Below, piece after piece: positions 1 to 10,964 of a stretch of 64,000 nucleotides of DNA. Every line of letters starts with the position of its first letter. Position 1 is the first letter of the stretch. The notes under the pieces are model-generated. The model was not told the DNA's origin. It ran no database searches and saw nothing but the letters and a program-made list of their open reading frames with translations. The stretch comes from Cynocephalus volans. Lineage: Eukaryota; Chordata; Mammalia; Dermoptera; Cynocephalidae. The stretch covers positions 35,839,293 to 35,903,292 of the forward strand of contig NC_084469.1 of the NCBI RefSeq assembly GCF_027409185.1. Reading direction: 5' to 3'. A program made the position numbers and the translations under genes.

Positions 1-150
1 GATTTGCTTCAAATAGTACAAGAAATAGTACAAAAAGGAGTTTGGCCATGAATTGTTGAAGTTGGGTGATAAGTATAGCCATGTCTCTCTACTTTTGCAT
101 ATGTTGGACATTCTGTATAACATAAAGTTGAAAAATTACTTTTGTGGATG
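1..150 (+). mobile_element. L1-like 3' terminal fragment
   Basis: The stretch resembles the end of an old L1-type 3' tail that recurs in this window near 8.8-9.1, 28.4-28.6, 34.6-35.1 and 54.4-55.0 kb. Shared words are a 'gatttgcttcaaa' start, 'aattgttgaagttgggtgat' in the middle and an 'ataaagtt' end. The element is cut by the window edge. The subfamily is not assignable by eye. Confidence 0.55.
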
Positions 151-224
151 TGACTTCTACTGGGAGGGTTGAATTCTAGGGAAAGAAAATGAGACCCTGG
201 AGAAACTAAGAAATTCTTCAGCTT

Positions 225-600
225 AATTTTCACAGTCCTTCACAATCTGGTGTCAACCTACCTCCTCAAATTCATTTTTCCTGCCCTTCAACTCAGCTGT
301 GTCTCCCAGTAATCATTTCTCCTCAGTCTTCTCATCTTCTTTGTTTCTTTCTGGCCATCTTCTCCCCTTTGCTTGTACTATTTCCCGTTAGAAGGCCCTT
401 TCTCCACAAATTCACCTGGCCGAGTCCTTTCAACCCATCAATACTGAACTCAAAGTTCACCTCCTCCCTGAAGCTTCTTTAGCCAAAATTTCTTTCAATT
501 TCTGTTGTACATAAAATTAGTTTGTTTCCTGCCTATTTATGTTTTCGCCTTAAACTAAACACTTCTGCGGGACACAGAGCAGGTCTGTAACAAATATTTG
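225..600 (+). mobile_element. L2 LINE 3' fragment
   Basis: The sequence shows the pyrimidine-rich layout of an L2 3' end in sense direction: a 'tcaaagttcacctcctccctgaagc' type segment and a later 'acacagagcaggtctgtaacaaatatttg' type end. Divergence is high and the borders are approximate. It could also be several L2 pieces. Confidence 0.5.
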
Positions 601-729
601 ACCGATAGCAAATACCGGTTCAGCTTGTGGTCCTTAATGTGCCCCGACTGCCTCTGCAGTCTCATCTCGCTCCTCTCCTGGATGATTCAGCAAACTGGAT
701 TAACCCTAGTTCCTTAAACATGTCCCATG

Positions 730-960
730 CTTTTCCATCACTCAGATTTTGGTCACAGTACTTTCTTTGCCAGGGTCTTCCCCACGTTTCCACCTCTTAA
801 AATTCTACCCATTCTTGGAGGCTTATCTTCCAAAAAGTCCTCTTCCACCAGAAAGTCTTTCTTCACCTCTACTCCCCATCCTACTTGGCAGCCCAACCAA
901 ATGTGATCCTTTCCTTCTTTTAATTTCTAAAACAAAAATTTAATTTAGTGTTTTAGTGTT
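730..960 (+). mobile_element. Possible second L2 fragment
   Basis: A pyrimidine-rich stretch with 'ggaggcttatcttcc' and 'aaagtcctcttccacc' resembles the L2 segment just before the 3' end. The match is weak. Confidence 0.3.
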
Positions 961-982
961 GGTGGTAAAACCACTGACTATT

Positions 983-1430
983 TTGTTTTGTTTTTAATTG
1001 ACATAATAATTGGACATATTTATGGGGTACAGTGTGATGTTTTGATACAGGTATACATTGTGTAACGATCAAGTCATGATATTTAGCATATCCATCAACT
1101 CAAACATGTATTATTTCTTTTTGGTGAGAACATTCAGAATTCCCTCTTCTAGTTATTTTGAAATATATACCATAATATCGTTTACTATAGTTACCCTATG
1201 GTGCTACAGAACACCAGAACTTTTACCTTCCCTCTAACTGTAAATACGTACCTGTTGATCAATCTCTCCCCATCAACCCCTCTTCCTTAGCCTCCTCAGC
1301 CTCTGGTTATCACTGTTCTACTCTGTATTTTATGAGATCAGCTATTCTAGATTTCACAAATGAGTGAGATCATGTGGTATTTGTCTTTCTGCGCCTGGCT
1401 TATTTCACTTAACATAATCATTGACCACTT
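983..1430 (-). mobile_element. L1MA/L1MB-type 3' UTR, antisense
   Basis: Read on the minus strand this is an L1 3' untranslated tail. It carries the reverse complements of the standard 'gtgagatcatgtggtatttg', 'cataatatcgtttactatag' and 'atttatggggtacagtgtg' blocks in the right order. The T-rich edge at about 983 is the poly(A) end of the minus-strand element. Only the 3' end is present, as expected for 5'-truncated L1 insertions. Confidence 0.85.
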
Positions 1431-3410
1431 TGAGAATGTCATGAAAACTCCAGACCCTCTTTTCCCTTCCCATATGCACGTATGCATGTGCACATACACA
1501 ATGTTATAGTTGACTTTGTGGGGAAGGCTCATGGACCCAGGTTAAATTCCTGCCCTGGTCCCTTTTTTAGAAAATGGATCATATCGTCTCTGGTGTCCGT
1601 GTTCTTTGTAAAAGAGGCATGTTTCTTCTATACCACAAGCATCTTAAAGGGAAGAGTGTGCCTTACTTGACTTTGGATGCCCATGGCACCTAGTATGGAG
1701 TTGTATCCATTGCAGGTTCTCAAAAAATATTTGTTTCACACCGTCAAGTTTGACTGATTGAATCATTATTGTAGACTCATGCTTACTAATCACGTATTTA
1801 ATCAAGCACCTACTTTCTAAAACCTGTTCCTGGCTCATATTAGCTTTGCCAATTTGTTTCTTTACTTTTTTCTACCACAGAACAGAATCAAGAAGTGGTC
1901 TTCAGATCTGTGCAGCTGCCAAAAATCTTAGGGTATTTTTGAGGCATCTGTGGTAGATGCTGGAACACCAGATTGAACTTGTTATTGGACTGGGCTAAGT
2001 CCTTGATACCCTACATCCCTCCATGATTCTTGACCCCATGGTGCAGCAAACATTAGCCCTTCCAGATCAAATGACATCTTATAGGCACTCTGGGATGATG
2101 GCTGGGCTCTCTGAACAACAGTCTACATGAGGACGGTTCTGGTGTCTTGGCAGAAGACGTGGCCACTTCCATCATTGGTCTCAGGAGGCATTGCAAGGCC
2201 CCATTGGCCCAGAAACCCTTCCCCATGGGCACTACCCATATATCTACCCTGAACTTTCCACCATTTGAATGACTCTTCTGTCTTGGACCATAATGATGGA
2301 GTGCCACCATAAAATAGATATACATGTCACCTGGGATTGAAAGGATGATTTTCTCTGGGATCCTACCTGCATAAGAGCGTAAATATTCTAGTTGAGTTAG
2401 CTAATTATCTTAGAAGAAGTCTGGCTGCAGGTGACTGAGAAGCCATCCTGAGGAACTGCTGGGTGCAGTGTGTCAGGGAGCCTCGCCTTTGCTTCTGGCC
2501 TAGGTGAAGTTCTCAGTGAGGGAAACACCACTGGGGGGCTCAGGCAAAGAACATCATTCCCCCAAGTTTCATGCTTAAAATTTTGCAGTTGTGCAGTTTT
2601 CAGCACGTTAGGAAATAGTGGTTCCTGCTCTGCCCTTCAATGTGCTCATGAAAGGACATTTCCCAGTTTCCTTCTATTGAAAACCCTGATGGTTGGGAGC
2701 CCACTAATAATAACAACATTTCCCATACTTGGTATATGAAAGCCGACTGGTAGGCGGGAGACACAGGGGCCCTTCCCAGGAGCCCAGCTTTGATAAAGGG
2801 GCTCCGGAGCCCAAGGCTGCCCTTGAGATGGGCATGAGGGAGACAGAGAATCTAGACCTCTACAGATGGAAGAGGCCCTCAAAGCCACCTAGCTGGAGAC
2901 TGGCCCCAAATCACACTGCAAATCAGGGCAGAGTAAGGACTTAGTCATAAGTCACATGCCCATTCTGCCTTCATGCTCTCTGTGTGTCATGGTTGTCAGC
3001 TGCAGCAATTTCATGGTGCACCTACTACGTGTGGAGCACTGTGTTAACACACTGGAAAAATCATAGAGCGTCTCAGCAAAGGTCGCTAGAACTCAGAAAA
3101 TACTGGTGTGTTTTGGTGGGGAGCTGGGGAGTTATGGGAAGGAACTCAGGCACATGGGGCTTGTGGTCACTTCAGACAGAGCGTGTGTGGGGGGGTGTGC
3201 ACAGGGCATTGTGATGATGGGGAGTTAGATCTAGAAACCTGGGGGAGATTGAAATAGAGGGCTGCCCACTCTTACCCCAAAGTGACCTTCAGTTACCTTT
3301 CCTTCCCCGCAATGCCTGACAGCCTGTAAAAATGCCTAAAACTTTCTCCAGGTCCCCACCCAGAGGGCCAGAGGCTCTTGGCTGATGCAATAAAACAGGT
3401 AATATCCAGA
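1431..3410. other. Unassigned sequence
   Basis: I see no convincing gene or repeat. A short 'gcacctactacgtgtggagc' near 3017 looks like an antisense MIR trace. Open frames here are short and overlap on both strands, as expected by chance. Confidence 0.4.
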
Positions 3411-3414
3411 TAGT

Positions 3415-3630
3415 GTCTAGCACAGTAGTTAAACAGAGACGCTTTGGAAACAGGCAGCCTGAGTTCACATCCCGGCTCATGACCTTCAGCAAGTCACTTA
3501 ACCTCTCTGGGTCTCCATTTCCTCTGTGTCAGGTTCACAATGCAGGAGAAGGAAGCACTGTACATAAAGTGGTTAGCACAGTGCCTGGCACACAGGTAAC
3601 CCCTCAGTAAATGGCAGCTGTTATAATTCT
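3415..3630 (+). mobile_element. MIR SINE
   Basis: This is a nearly full-length MIR in sense direction. It has the tRNA-like head, then 'caagtcacttaacctctctg' in the conserved core, then 'agcacagtgcctggcacaca' near the tail. MIRs are ancient, inactive tRNA-derived SINEs shared by mammals. Confidence 0.85.
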
Positions 3631-3634
3631 GGTG

Positions 3635-4318
3635 CTTTCCTCCTCTGTTTCCCTTGTCCTGGCTCCTGCGTCAATAGGAAGTTGGCTCAGAGACAGATGA
3701 GCTCCCCCAGAACATACCTGGAGTCAAGATCTATTAAAAGTTTCTTTATCTGTCTTCATAGTCACATCTTTCATTTCAGGGAAAATTTGGAAGAGCTAAA
3801 TTGGGAACGGAAAAGTTGCATCCAACAAAAGGTATGTGCAAACACATGTTTGCAAATGAGGTCAAGGTTTCAAAATACCGCTTCTCTGACAGATGAGTCA
3901 GGCCCCACGCAGTGGTCTTGCTATTTACCACGCATGACGGTACATTCTCTCAGCAACCGATAGGATCGTTGGCCAGGAGCTATATCAGAGGGAATTACTC
4001 ATTGGAAAATGTGGCTGCATTGCCCAGACTAAGATCTGAACTTGGACTTCCAGGGATTTCACCCCAAATAAGCTGAATTCCTCAGTTAAAATTGTCAAAG
4101 AAACACAGCCAAGGAATCTGTGTGCCAGACCAGCGCCGGCTCCTGCTGGGGCAAGTGTGGGTCCAAGCAGGCTGGTCGTGCTCTCAGCAGGATAGCAAGG
4201 GGCGCTGGGCATGTCCGACCCTCACAGCTTTTACTGTTCCTACCAAGGACGAGTGCCAATCGGTCAGTCATTATCCTTGGATTTAATTGTTCATTCCCTC
4301 CCTCAGCAACTATTTTTT
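3635..4318. other. Unassigned sequence
   Basis: No gene or clear repeat was recognised. Confidence 0.4.
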
Positions 4319-4319
4319 G

Positions 4320-4438
4320 ATCACCTAATAAGAATAGCTAATACTTGTTTAGTTCTTGTCATGTGCCAGGCACGGTGCTCAGCATCTTATACGCATTATC
4401 TCATATCATCCTCCCAACAGACCTACGAGATACATATT
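4320..4438 (-). mobile_element. MIR SINE fragment, antisense
   Basis: The antisense MIR words 'catgtgccaggcac' and 'gcattatctcat' followed by a 'tcctcccaacag' segment are visible. It ends abruptly where the MLT1 LTR begins, so the LTR probably inserted into this MIR. Confidence 0.75.
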
Positions 4439-4797
4439 TGTCTTAGTTTAGGCTGCTAGAACAGAATGCCAGAGACTGGATGGTTTAAACACCAGACATT
4501 TATTTCTCACAGTTCTGAAGGTTCAAGATCATGGTGACAGCTTGGTCTGGTTCTGGTGAGGGCCCTCTTCCGGGTTATAGACTGCCGACTTCTCCTTATA
4601 TCCTCACATGGCAGAGAGAGGTCTAGAGAGCTCTCTGGGGTCCCTTTTATAAGGGCACTAATCCCCTTGATGAGGGCTCCACCCTAATGGCCTAATCACC
4701 TTCCAAAGACCACACCTCCTAATACCATCACATTGGGGGGGGTCAGGATTTCAACATGTGAATTTGGGGTGGGGAGACATAGACATTCTGTCCTATG
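4439..4797 (+). mobile_element. MLT1-type solo LTR
   Basis: The element starts with TG at 'tgtcttagtttaggctgcta' and carries the usual MLT1 blocks: 'tttatttctcacagttct', 'tataagggcactaatcc' and 'cctaatcacc'. Length about 360 bp fits a solitary, eroded MaLR LTR. No internal retroviral sequence is attached. Confidence 0.8.
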
Positions 4798-4799
4798 CT

Positions 4800-5290
4800 G
4801 CGCTATTACATAACAGGGTCAAAAACTTTAGCTCAAAATACAGTAAGATGCGTGGAGAAATGTAAGTTTCTTCCTCAGCCCTGACCCCGGCCTGCTCACA
4901 TGGGATGGGGGGGAGGAGCTAACTCACAATTGGAACTTTGTCTCATCGGATCATGTAAATAGTCCTTTCAGATAATGCTCATTCTCCTTATGAAATAGTC
5001 TCTCATATGGCCGCTCCCTACCACCCCTGCTGCTTCTCTCCTCCAGATGGTGTTGGGGCGTGGGTAGGAGGGTGTGTGACCATCTATCTTGTGGTAGACG
5101 GGAAGTCTTGGAGTCATTGGTGTAAGGTTCTCTGATTGCCAGGGCCATTTTCTCTGTTCTCTCATTTGGTATCTTAGCACGTCTCGCTCCTCCTCCCATG
5201 GCCTACCTAAGAAGACCCTACTCCTCGACCTAGACCTCAAGGCCCTCCCTCCCCACCAGGGGTGGGATTCCCACGTCCACCTTTCTCCCA
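4800..5290. other. Unassigned sequence
   Basis: No gene or repeat recognised. Two overlapping minus-strand frames of about 80-107 codons show no family resemblance. Confidence 0.4.
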
Positions 5291-5560
5291 TATGTTTCCC
5301 ATTTATTCCTCAAGATACAACTTAGATCCAACTCCACCTTACTAACACCTTCTGGGCACCTTAGCCTGATCATTCCCTTTCTCCAAACTTCTGGCGTATT
5401 ATATTTGGCAGCTAACTCTGTACTCCTTTAAGATTTCTCTTTTCTTGTTGTTTCATGAAGTTACTTATATTTCTTGTGGTTGTTTAATTTTTAAAGCTCC
5501 TTTGAGGGCATGTCTTGTATTTTGTTGAATTCACCAAATTTCCTAATCCAGAGTCTATAA
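5290..5560 (+). mobile_element. Possible L2 3' fragment
   Basis: The order 'ctcaagatacaacttagatcc', 'caccttctgggcacc' and 'cctttgagggcatgtcttg' follows the L2 3' end in sense direction. Divergence is high. Confidence 0.4.
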
Positions 5561-5564
5561 CTGA

Positions 5565-5880
5565 GAACAATCCAGGTGTTCACAGACAAAAGGTCCATAT
5601 CCCTGTACATGAGGAGCTTCTAAAAATAGGGAAGAAAAAAACCAGTAACGCCACAGAAAAATGGGCTAGAAACATGAATAGATGATTAAAAAACAAATGC
5701 AAATCGTCCTGCTCACAAACACGAGAATGCTCAACCTTACTCATAATAAGAATAAAAAATTAAAACTACACAGATACTATTTCTAACCTATCAGATTGGT
5801 CAAAACCTATAAATTTTACATTCTCTTGGCAAGGTGGGAGAGAAACAGGCATATACTGCATTACTGGGGAACTGTATTTT
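5565..5880 (+). mobile_element. L1M 3' region fragment
   Basis: The A-rich sense strand has 'aaaacaaatgcaaatcg', 'gaatgctcaaccttactc' and a 'ctatcagattggtcaaa' block in the order seen near the end of L1 ORF2 and in the L1M 3' UTR. No reading frame is preserved. Confidence 0.6.
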
Positions 5881-5884
5881 GTTA

Positions 5885-6350
5885 CGCAAGAATCTACTGC
5901 ATCTGTACTGGGAGGAAGGCTTTGACAAGGTGGTTTCTTTGTCTTTTCTCTTCCTTGAGAACTTTCTTTGCTCAATTCTTCCCCACACCTCAAAGCTGTG
6001 TCCATCTCCAATGCTGGCAGCAGCACAGCCACACCCATTCACGGCATTAGACATAGTGACTGTCATTTCAAGGCCATAGGGCAAGAGATGAGGAATGTTT
6101 TCCTGGGGCCTGGATGGTCTCACCGTGGCTCTGCTGAGTGCTGGTGGCCTAGTGTCCCAGGCACCTGTGGGCTTTTTAATAAGTGTGTTGTTTGTGTTAG
6201 TGACATGCTGGGCCTTCTAAAGCATGGGGTACAGAGCAGGGACCAAACTCCAAAGGAAGTTCTATTCTGGAGCCATTGCCAATGAAAAAAAGCAAGGCGG
6301 AGAAAAGTATGTACAGAATTTAAGAAAGGAGATTTGTGTGTGTGTGTGTA
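5885..6350. other. Unassigned sequence
   Basis: Nothing recognised apart from a short (TG)n run at about 6335-6350 next to the miniature transposon. Confidence 0.4.
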
Positions 6351-6356
6351 TGTATA

Positions 6357-6435
6357 TGAGGGTACTTCAAAAAGTTCATGGAGTGATTTGTATTATCTTT
6401 TAACTGTTTTTCCACTAACTTTTTAAAGTACTCTC
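6357..6435 (+). mobile_element. TA-flanked miniature transposon, copy 1
   Basis: A 79-bp unit begins 'tgagggtacttcaaaaagtt' and ends with the approximate reverse complement 'aactttttaaagtactctc'. It is flanked by TA on both sides (6355-6356 and 6436-6437). Terminal inverted repeats plus a TA duplication are the signature of a non-autonomous Tc1/mariner element. Related copies lie near 16602, 16824 and 59500. Confidence 0.75.
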
Positions 6436-6566
6436 TATTTTTTGTTTTTTGTCTTTCTTTTTTTTTTACAAAAGATAAGCCATAATTTTTTTTAAAAATG
6501 TTATTATAGGGAAAAAGAGGGAATTGGGTAGAGATAAGAATGGAAACTGGACTTCTCTGAATATAC

Positions 6567-7004
6567 TGTATTAGTCTGTTTTTGTTTCTTATAACAACAG
6601 ACTTGAAACCAGGTGATTTATAGTGAAAATGAAATTTATTGCTTACAGTTTCTGAGGCTGGGAGGTCCAAAGTCCATCTGGTGCTGGCGACAGTGACCCA
6701 GGGGTCTCACATTGCAAGATAGTGGAAGCAGAGAGAGCAGAGAGAGAGAGAGAGAGAGAGAGAGACTCTCCTCTTTTTTTAAAGCCCTCAGAACCATGCA
6801 CCTGACCACCATTTTTAATCCATTCATTACTGCATGGTCCTATAATCCAATCACCTCTTCAAGGCTCCACCTTTCAATTACCATTCTAGGATTTCCCACC
6901 CTTTTAACAGTCACAGTGGGGGCCAAGTTTCTAATATATAAAACTTGGGAGACACAATTCAAGCTTCAATGAATTTTGGGGGGGACATAATTCAATCCAC
7001 TACA
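6567..7004 (+). mobile_element. MST-like solo LTR with exact 5-bp duplication
   Basis: The 438-bp element starts TG ('tgtattagtctg') and ends CA ('caatccactaca'). It is flanked by 'tatac' at 6562-6566 and again at 7005-7009. The sequence follows the MaLR MST/MLT1 layout. A (GA)n run at about 6729-6766 lies inside. Closely similar LTRs lie at 9593, 17033 and 63265. Confidence 0.85.
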
Positions 7005-7072
7005 TATACCTTGTTTTGGAATCATATAAATATGGTTCCATGTAAATATTTTCAATAACTGTAACAAAATTC

Positions 7073-7129
7073 AGGGTTGGCTGGTTAGCTCTCTTGGTTA
7101 GAGCACAGTTCTAACAAAACCAAGGTCAG
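7073..7129 (+). mobile_element. Monomeric tRNA-Ile-like SINE, 5' part
   Basis: The segment 'ggttagctctcttggttaga' matches the A-box half of tRNA-Ile(AAT). The copy is split by a later dimeric SINE and resumes at 7306. The 14 bases at 7116-7129 are the left target duplication of that inserted SINE. Confidence 0.75.
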
Positions 7130-7291
7130 GGCCAGCCCATGGCTCACTTGGGAGAGTGCGGTGCTGATAACACCAAGGCCACGGGTTCGGATCCTATATA
7201 GGGATGGCCAGTTAGCTCATTTTGGTGAGCATGGTGCTGACAACACCAAGTCAAGGGTTAAGATCCCCTTACGGGTCATCTTTTAAAAAAA
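7130..7291 (+). mobile_element. Dimeric tRNA-derived SINE nested in a SINE
   Basis: Two tRNA-like halves are visible. The first has 'catggctcacttgggagagt' (A box region) and 'acgggttcggatcctatata' (B box region). The second ends 'aagatccccttacgggtcat' and is followed by an A run. The 14-bp duplication 'aaaaccaaggtcag' at 7116-7129 and 7292-7305 shows it inserted by target-primed reverse transcription into the older monomer. Confidence 0.9.
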
Positions 7292-7305
7292 AAAACCAAG
7301 GTCAG

Positions 7306-7360
7306 ATCTCCTTATCAGTCAGCCGCCAATAACAACAACAAACAAAACAAACAAAAAAAG
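7306..7360 (+). mobile_element. Monomeric tRNA-Ile-like SINE, 3' part and tail
   Basis: The words 'atctccttatcagtcagcc' complete the B-box half of the monomer begun at 7073, then an A/C-rich tail of 'aacaacaacaaacaaaac' type follows. Confidence 0.7.
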
Positions 7361-7472
7361 GGGGCTGTCTGATTAGCTTAGTTGGTTAAAGCATGGTATT
7401 ATAACACCAAGGGTTTGAATCCTCGTACAGGCCAGCCATCAAAAAAAAAAAAAGAAGAAGAAAGAAAGAAAA
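7361..7472 (+). mobile_element. Monomeric tRNA-Ile-like SINE
   Basis: This copy is close to a whole tRNA-Ile(AAT): 'gattagcttagttggttaaa', then 'aacaccaagggtttgaatcc', then 'cgtacaggcca', followed by a long A-rich tail. It carries no CCA end and is a SINE monomer, not a functional tRNA gene. Confidence 0.8.
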
Positions 7473-7474
7473 TA

Positions 7475-8263
7475 GCTGTTAACAAAATTAAAGTTAAAAA
7501 ACAGTCATCACTAAAAGTCTAAAGCAAATGAAAAAAATGAACCTAACTTTTTATCCAATTTGAAGCATAACCACGCAAAGAAAAACGATTCCAAGTGACT
7601 TTAAAGCATAGAAACTTGAACGTACATTTCTTGTGGGATATATCTAAGAACACGGGGAAAAAAAGGGATGAAAAAAAGAAAGAAATCCTGACCCATTTGC
7701 AGTAATCATATTGTTGGTGGTAGTGTTATTCTGAGACCACTATGTGTATACTGTAGGTTAAAGCACATGAGTAATTCTGTTATGTTGTCAAGAACCAGAG
7801 TTTTCAGTGTGTGAGATATATGAGGTATATATGCAAGATAGATGAGGTTAAGTAAAAACTTCGTAGTACTAAATTTGAACTGTAACTTTTAGTATAAATT
7901 AATGATAACATTTGGTCATTAAAAAAAAAAAAGTATTCCCTAGCTCTGCCCACTAAAATGGCCTAGAAACAATGAGCACCCCAGGGCAATGAGCACCCCT
8001 AGTGTCTCCAAGTTGCAGTCTACAATTGCTATTTCCTGCTAAGGAAATCACTGGCCCCTTGGAGAAATGATTGAGTCCAGGGCTGAGGCAGGAAATATAC
8101 AAAATGAGCTTGGAACATTTTGTCATAAGAGAAAGCAAGGAAACAAAATATCAAAAACTACTAAGTTGTGACTAAAGGACTCTGGAGATAACTTGAAGAG
8201 GCTCCCACTGGCCAAAGGTGGGAGGCACAATTTGAGCATCATAATGATAATAACAGCAATGAA
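7475..8263. other. Unassigned A-rich sequence
   Basis: A/T-rich with several short A runs. No gene or repeat family recognised. Confidence 0.4.
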
Positions 8264-8276
8264 TTGAAACATATTA

Positions 8277-8460
8277 TTATTATTTATTTATTTTTTTTCT
8301 TTTTAAAAGATGACCGGTAAGGGGATCTTAACTCTTGACTTGGTGTTGTCAGCACCACGCTCACCCAGTGAGCAAACCGGCCATCCCTATATGGGATCTG
8401 AACCCATGGCCTTGGTGTTATCAGCACTGCACTCTCCGGAGTGAGCCACGGGCCGGCCCC
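8277..8460 (-). mobile_element. Dimeric tRNA-derived SINE, antisense
   Basis: The reverse complement shows both tRNA-like halves and the A-rich tail, seen here as the T/A-rich left edge. A perfect 13-bp duplication 'ttgaaacatatta' flanks it at 8264-8276 and 8461-8473. Confidence 0.92.
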
Positions 8461-8784
8461 TTGAAACATATTAAATATGTTTAAATGTATGTGTTCATAA
8501 TGATAAAAACAAAAAAGCGAATTCATTGGTTAACTTTGAAGAGGGTGAGGAAACAATTTCATGATTTTGGAAAGGGGTAAATAGAGGCAAAAGAAAAATC
8601 AACTGTTTATTTTGCCTTTCCTGTATGATTACATCTCAAAATAACCAAATAGTTGATGAGGGGGAAGCTTCTCTTTAAAAGGAAAGGAGAAAGAGAGACC
8701 TATAGATCAAAATCAAGGGACAAAACACTTATCAGCAAACATAGTGTATGGATCATTTATGCAACTTGATTCAAACAAACCATA

Positions 8785-9125
8785 TATATAAAAAACAATT
8801 CGGAATATTTGAACACTGATTGAATAGATGATTTTAAGAAATTATTAATTGCTAATTAATAATAATCGTCCAGTTTTAGTTGTGATATAATTATTGTGGT
8901 TACTTTTTAAGTCCCTATCTAGAGATACGTAGTGAAATATTTAAGACAAAATAATATGATGTCTGGGATTTATTCAAAATAATCTGGAAGGGGGAGTGGG
9001 TGGAATTATTGTTGAAACGAGATTGTTCATGAATTAGGAATTGTTGGAAGCTGAGCAACAGAGATGCCATGGGGCTCATCATACTATTCTTTTGCATAAA
9101 CTTTCCATAATAAAAAGTTTAAAAG
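8785..9125 (+). mobile_element. L1-like 3' terminal fragment
   Basis: This is the same terminal repeat as at 1-150, more complete. It contains 'aatatgatgtctgggattta', 'ggaattgttggaagctga' and ends 'ccataataaaaagttt'. The subfamily is uncertain. Confidence 0.6.
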
Positions 9126-9174
9126 TAATTAAGATCTAAAAGGTATTATTCATTACAAAAATAATACATGCTTT

Positions 9175-9343
9175 TTTTTTTTTTTTAAAGATGACTGGTA
9201 AGGGGATCTTAACCCTTGACTTGGTGTTGTCAGCACCATGCTCTCCCAAGTGAGCGAACCGGCCATCCCAATATAGGGATCCGAACCCGTGGCCTTGGTG
9301 TTATCAGCACCACAGTCTCCCAAGTGAGCCACGGGGTGGCCCG
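9175..9343 (-). mobile_element. Dimeric tRNA-derived SINE, antisense
   Basis: Both halves and a left T run (poly(A) of the minus-strand element) are present. Flanking direct repeats of 17 bp lie at 9158-9174 and 9344-9360 and differ at one base ('aaaataatacatgc' versus 'aaaataatagatgc'). Confidence 0.9.
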
Positions 9344-9429
9344 AAAATAATAGATGCTTTTTGAAAGGCATTGAAATAATATAGAAGTGTGTGACGTTAA
9401 AGGTAAAATCTCCTTCACTCCCCCACCCC

Positions 9430-9592
9430 ACCACAAAAGTTATCACTATAAATGGTTTGTTCAGTAGACATCTGTGGTAATATTTTATATTATAGCTCAC
9501 ACATAGTCACTCTGCTACTCTGTGGAGGGAATCTGCTTCTCCACCCCACCGACTTCAGGCTTAGCCCTGTGACTTGCTTGACCCATGAACTG
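9430..9592 (-). mobile_element. MLT1-type LTR remnant, first part
   Basis: The stretch 'gacttgcttgacccatgaac' and what follows the LTR at 10040 ('cattcctgactgacaca' type end near 10270) together resemble an old MLT1 LTR in antisense. The younger LTR at 9593 splits it. Borders are uncertain. Confidence 0.4.
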
Positions 9593-10039
9593 TGTATTAG
9601 TCCATTTCTGTTGCTTATAACAAAATACCTGAAACTGGGTGATTTATAAAGAAAACAAAATTTATTGCTTATATTTTCAGAGGCTGGGAAGTCCAAAGTC
9701 CAGAGAACACATCTGGTGAAAGCTTTCTTTGGTGTTGACTTCAGTGATGGCAGAGTATCACCTTGTAAAATGGCAGAGCAGAGAGAGTTGAGAGAGAGAC
9801 TCTCCTCTCTTCTTTTAAAGCCCTCAGAACCATGCCCATGACCACCAGTTTTAATCCATTCACTACGGCATGGTCGCACAATCTAATCACCTCTTTGAGG
9901 CTCCATCTTTCAATTACCGTAATAGGATTTCCCACCCTCTTAACAGTTATGGTGGGGGCCTAGTTTCTAATACATAAAACTTGGGGGATACAATTCAAGC
10001 TTCAGTGAGTTTTGGGGGAACATAATTCAATCTGCTACA
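9593..10039 (+). mobile_element. MST-like solo LTR with exact 5-bp duplication
   Basis: The 447-bp element begins 'tgtattagtccatttctgtt' and ends 'caatctgctaca'. The 5-bp duplication 'aactg' lies at 9588-9592 and 10040-10044. It is closely similar to the LTRs at 6567 and 63265. It carries the usual 'ttataaagaaaacaaaattt' segment and a purine run near 9780. Confidence 0.88.
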
Positions 10040-10275
10040 AACTGTTAGGAGTCACTTCTGAGTAGACTCTTTAAGGGTCAGCACACAGTTCTCATTTGCT
10101 GTGTTCTCTTTTCTGTCATGAGATGTTCCAGAAAGTTGGATCCCAGAGTGCAGACAACAGAGTACCCTCAGCACACGATGGGCATCAGTGTATATGACAA
10201 GTAAGCCTTTATCGTGGCATACACCAGGATTTTTGAGGTCTATTACTGGGACATACCTTACCCATCCTGACTGAC
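10040..10275 (-). mobile_element. MLT1-type LTR remnant, second part
   Basis: This continues the element begun near 9430 and ends with 'catcctgactgacacag', an MLT1-like terminus when read antisense. High divergence. Confidence 0.4.
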
Positions 10276-10289
10276 ACAGTATCCTTCTA

Positions 10290-10380
10290 TATCTTTTGCT
10301 ATATATACATACAATTGTATATATACAATGTATGAATGTATACATACATGTATACAATTGAATGTATACATACAATTACT
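10290..10380. repeat. AT-rich simple repeat (tatacatacaat type)
   Basis: Alternating 'tatacata' and 'caattg' motifs form a low-complexity tract of about 90 bp. Confidence 0.8.
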
Positions 10381-10960
10381 TTTTCCAAAAATGTTATGTT
10401 ATACATACTACTCTGCAACTTGCTTTTTTAATTTTAAGCTCAATAATGTATTGTGGGCATTTGAGTCTACTTTGAAATGAAACTATTCTAAGTTTCCAAA
10501 GGCCCAGAAACCATTTCCTAAAGGCAGAAGCTTCCATTTCATTAAAATAGGGGCCATTGGAGAGGTTCTCTAGTAAAAATGCACACAGGAATTAAGCTGT
10601 GTCAAGTGTGAATAACGACATTAGAGCCCTTCTTGTCAGTGGAGTGTTATTGACAGTGAACTGTGGATTAGCATGATTCCAGATGCTTTTCCTGCCAGAG
10701 GAAAGCAGGAAATCTATGAGGTCGTTAAAGTGTCTGTCTTTCTCTTTGTAATCTTGCAGGCACTGTCTGTGGTTGTAAGCAAAATCCTGGATTTCCTCAA
10801 TAGCTTGGAGTCAGAGGGCTGTTACTGTGGTTATGATTTCAGCCCAAGTGCCAGGAGAATTGAGCACTTAGTTTCTTGATCATGCTATCAAACCTGAATA
10901 CAAATTAGCCTCCTGACCCCCCTATATCTGATAATGGACCACCATGATACCATGTACAGA
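10381..10960. other. Unassigned sequence
   Basis: Nothing recognised. One 68-codon plus-strand frame at 10673-10879 has no recognisable domain. Confidence 0.4.
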
Positions 10961-10964
10961 CCCT

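Noticed and set aside
6712-6972. Open frame with Arg-Glu repeats
   Set aside because: It is a translation of the (GA)n run and the MST-like LTR.
7361-7440. Functional tRNA-Ile gene
   Set aside because: The body is tRNA-like but diverged in the stems and runs into a long A-rich tail; it is a SINE monomer.
9490-9879. 129-codon minus-strand frame similar to frames at 6320-6670 and 53349-53576
   Set aside because: The similarity comes from shared LTR sequence, not from a gene family.
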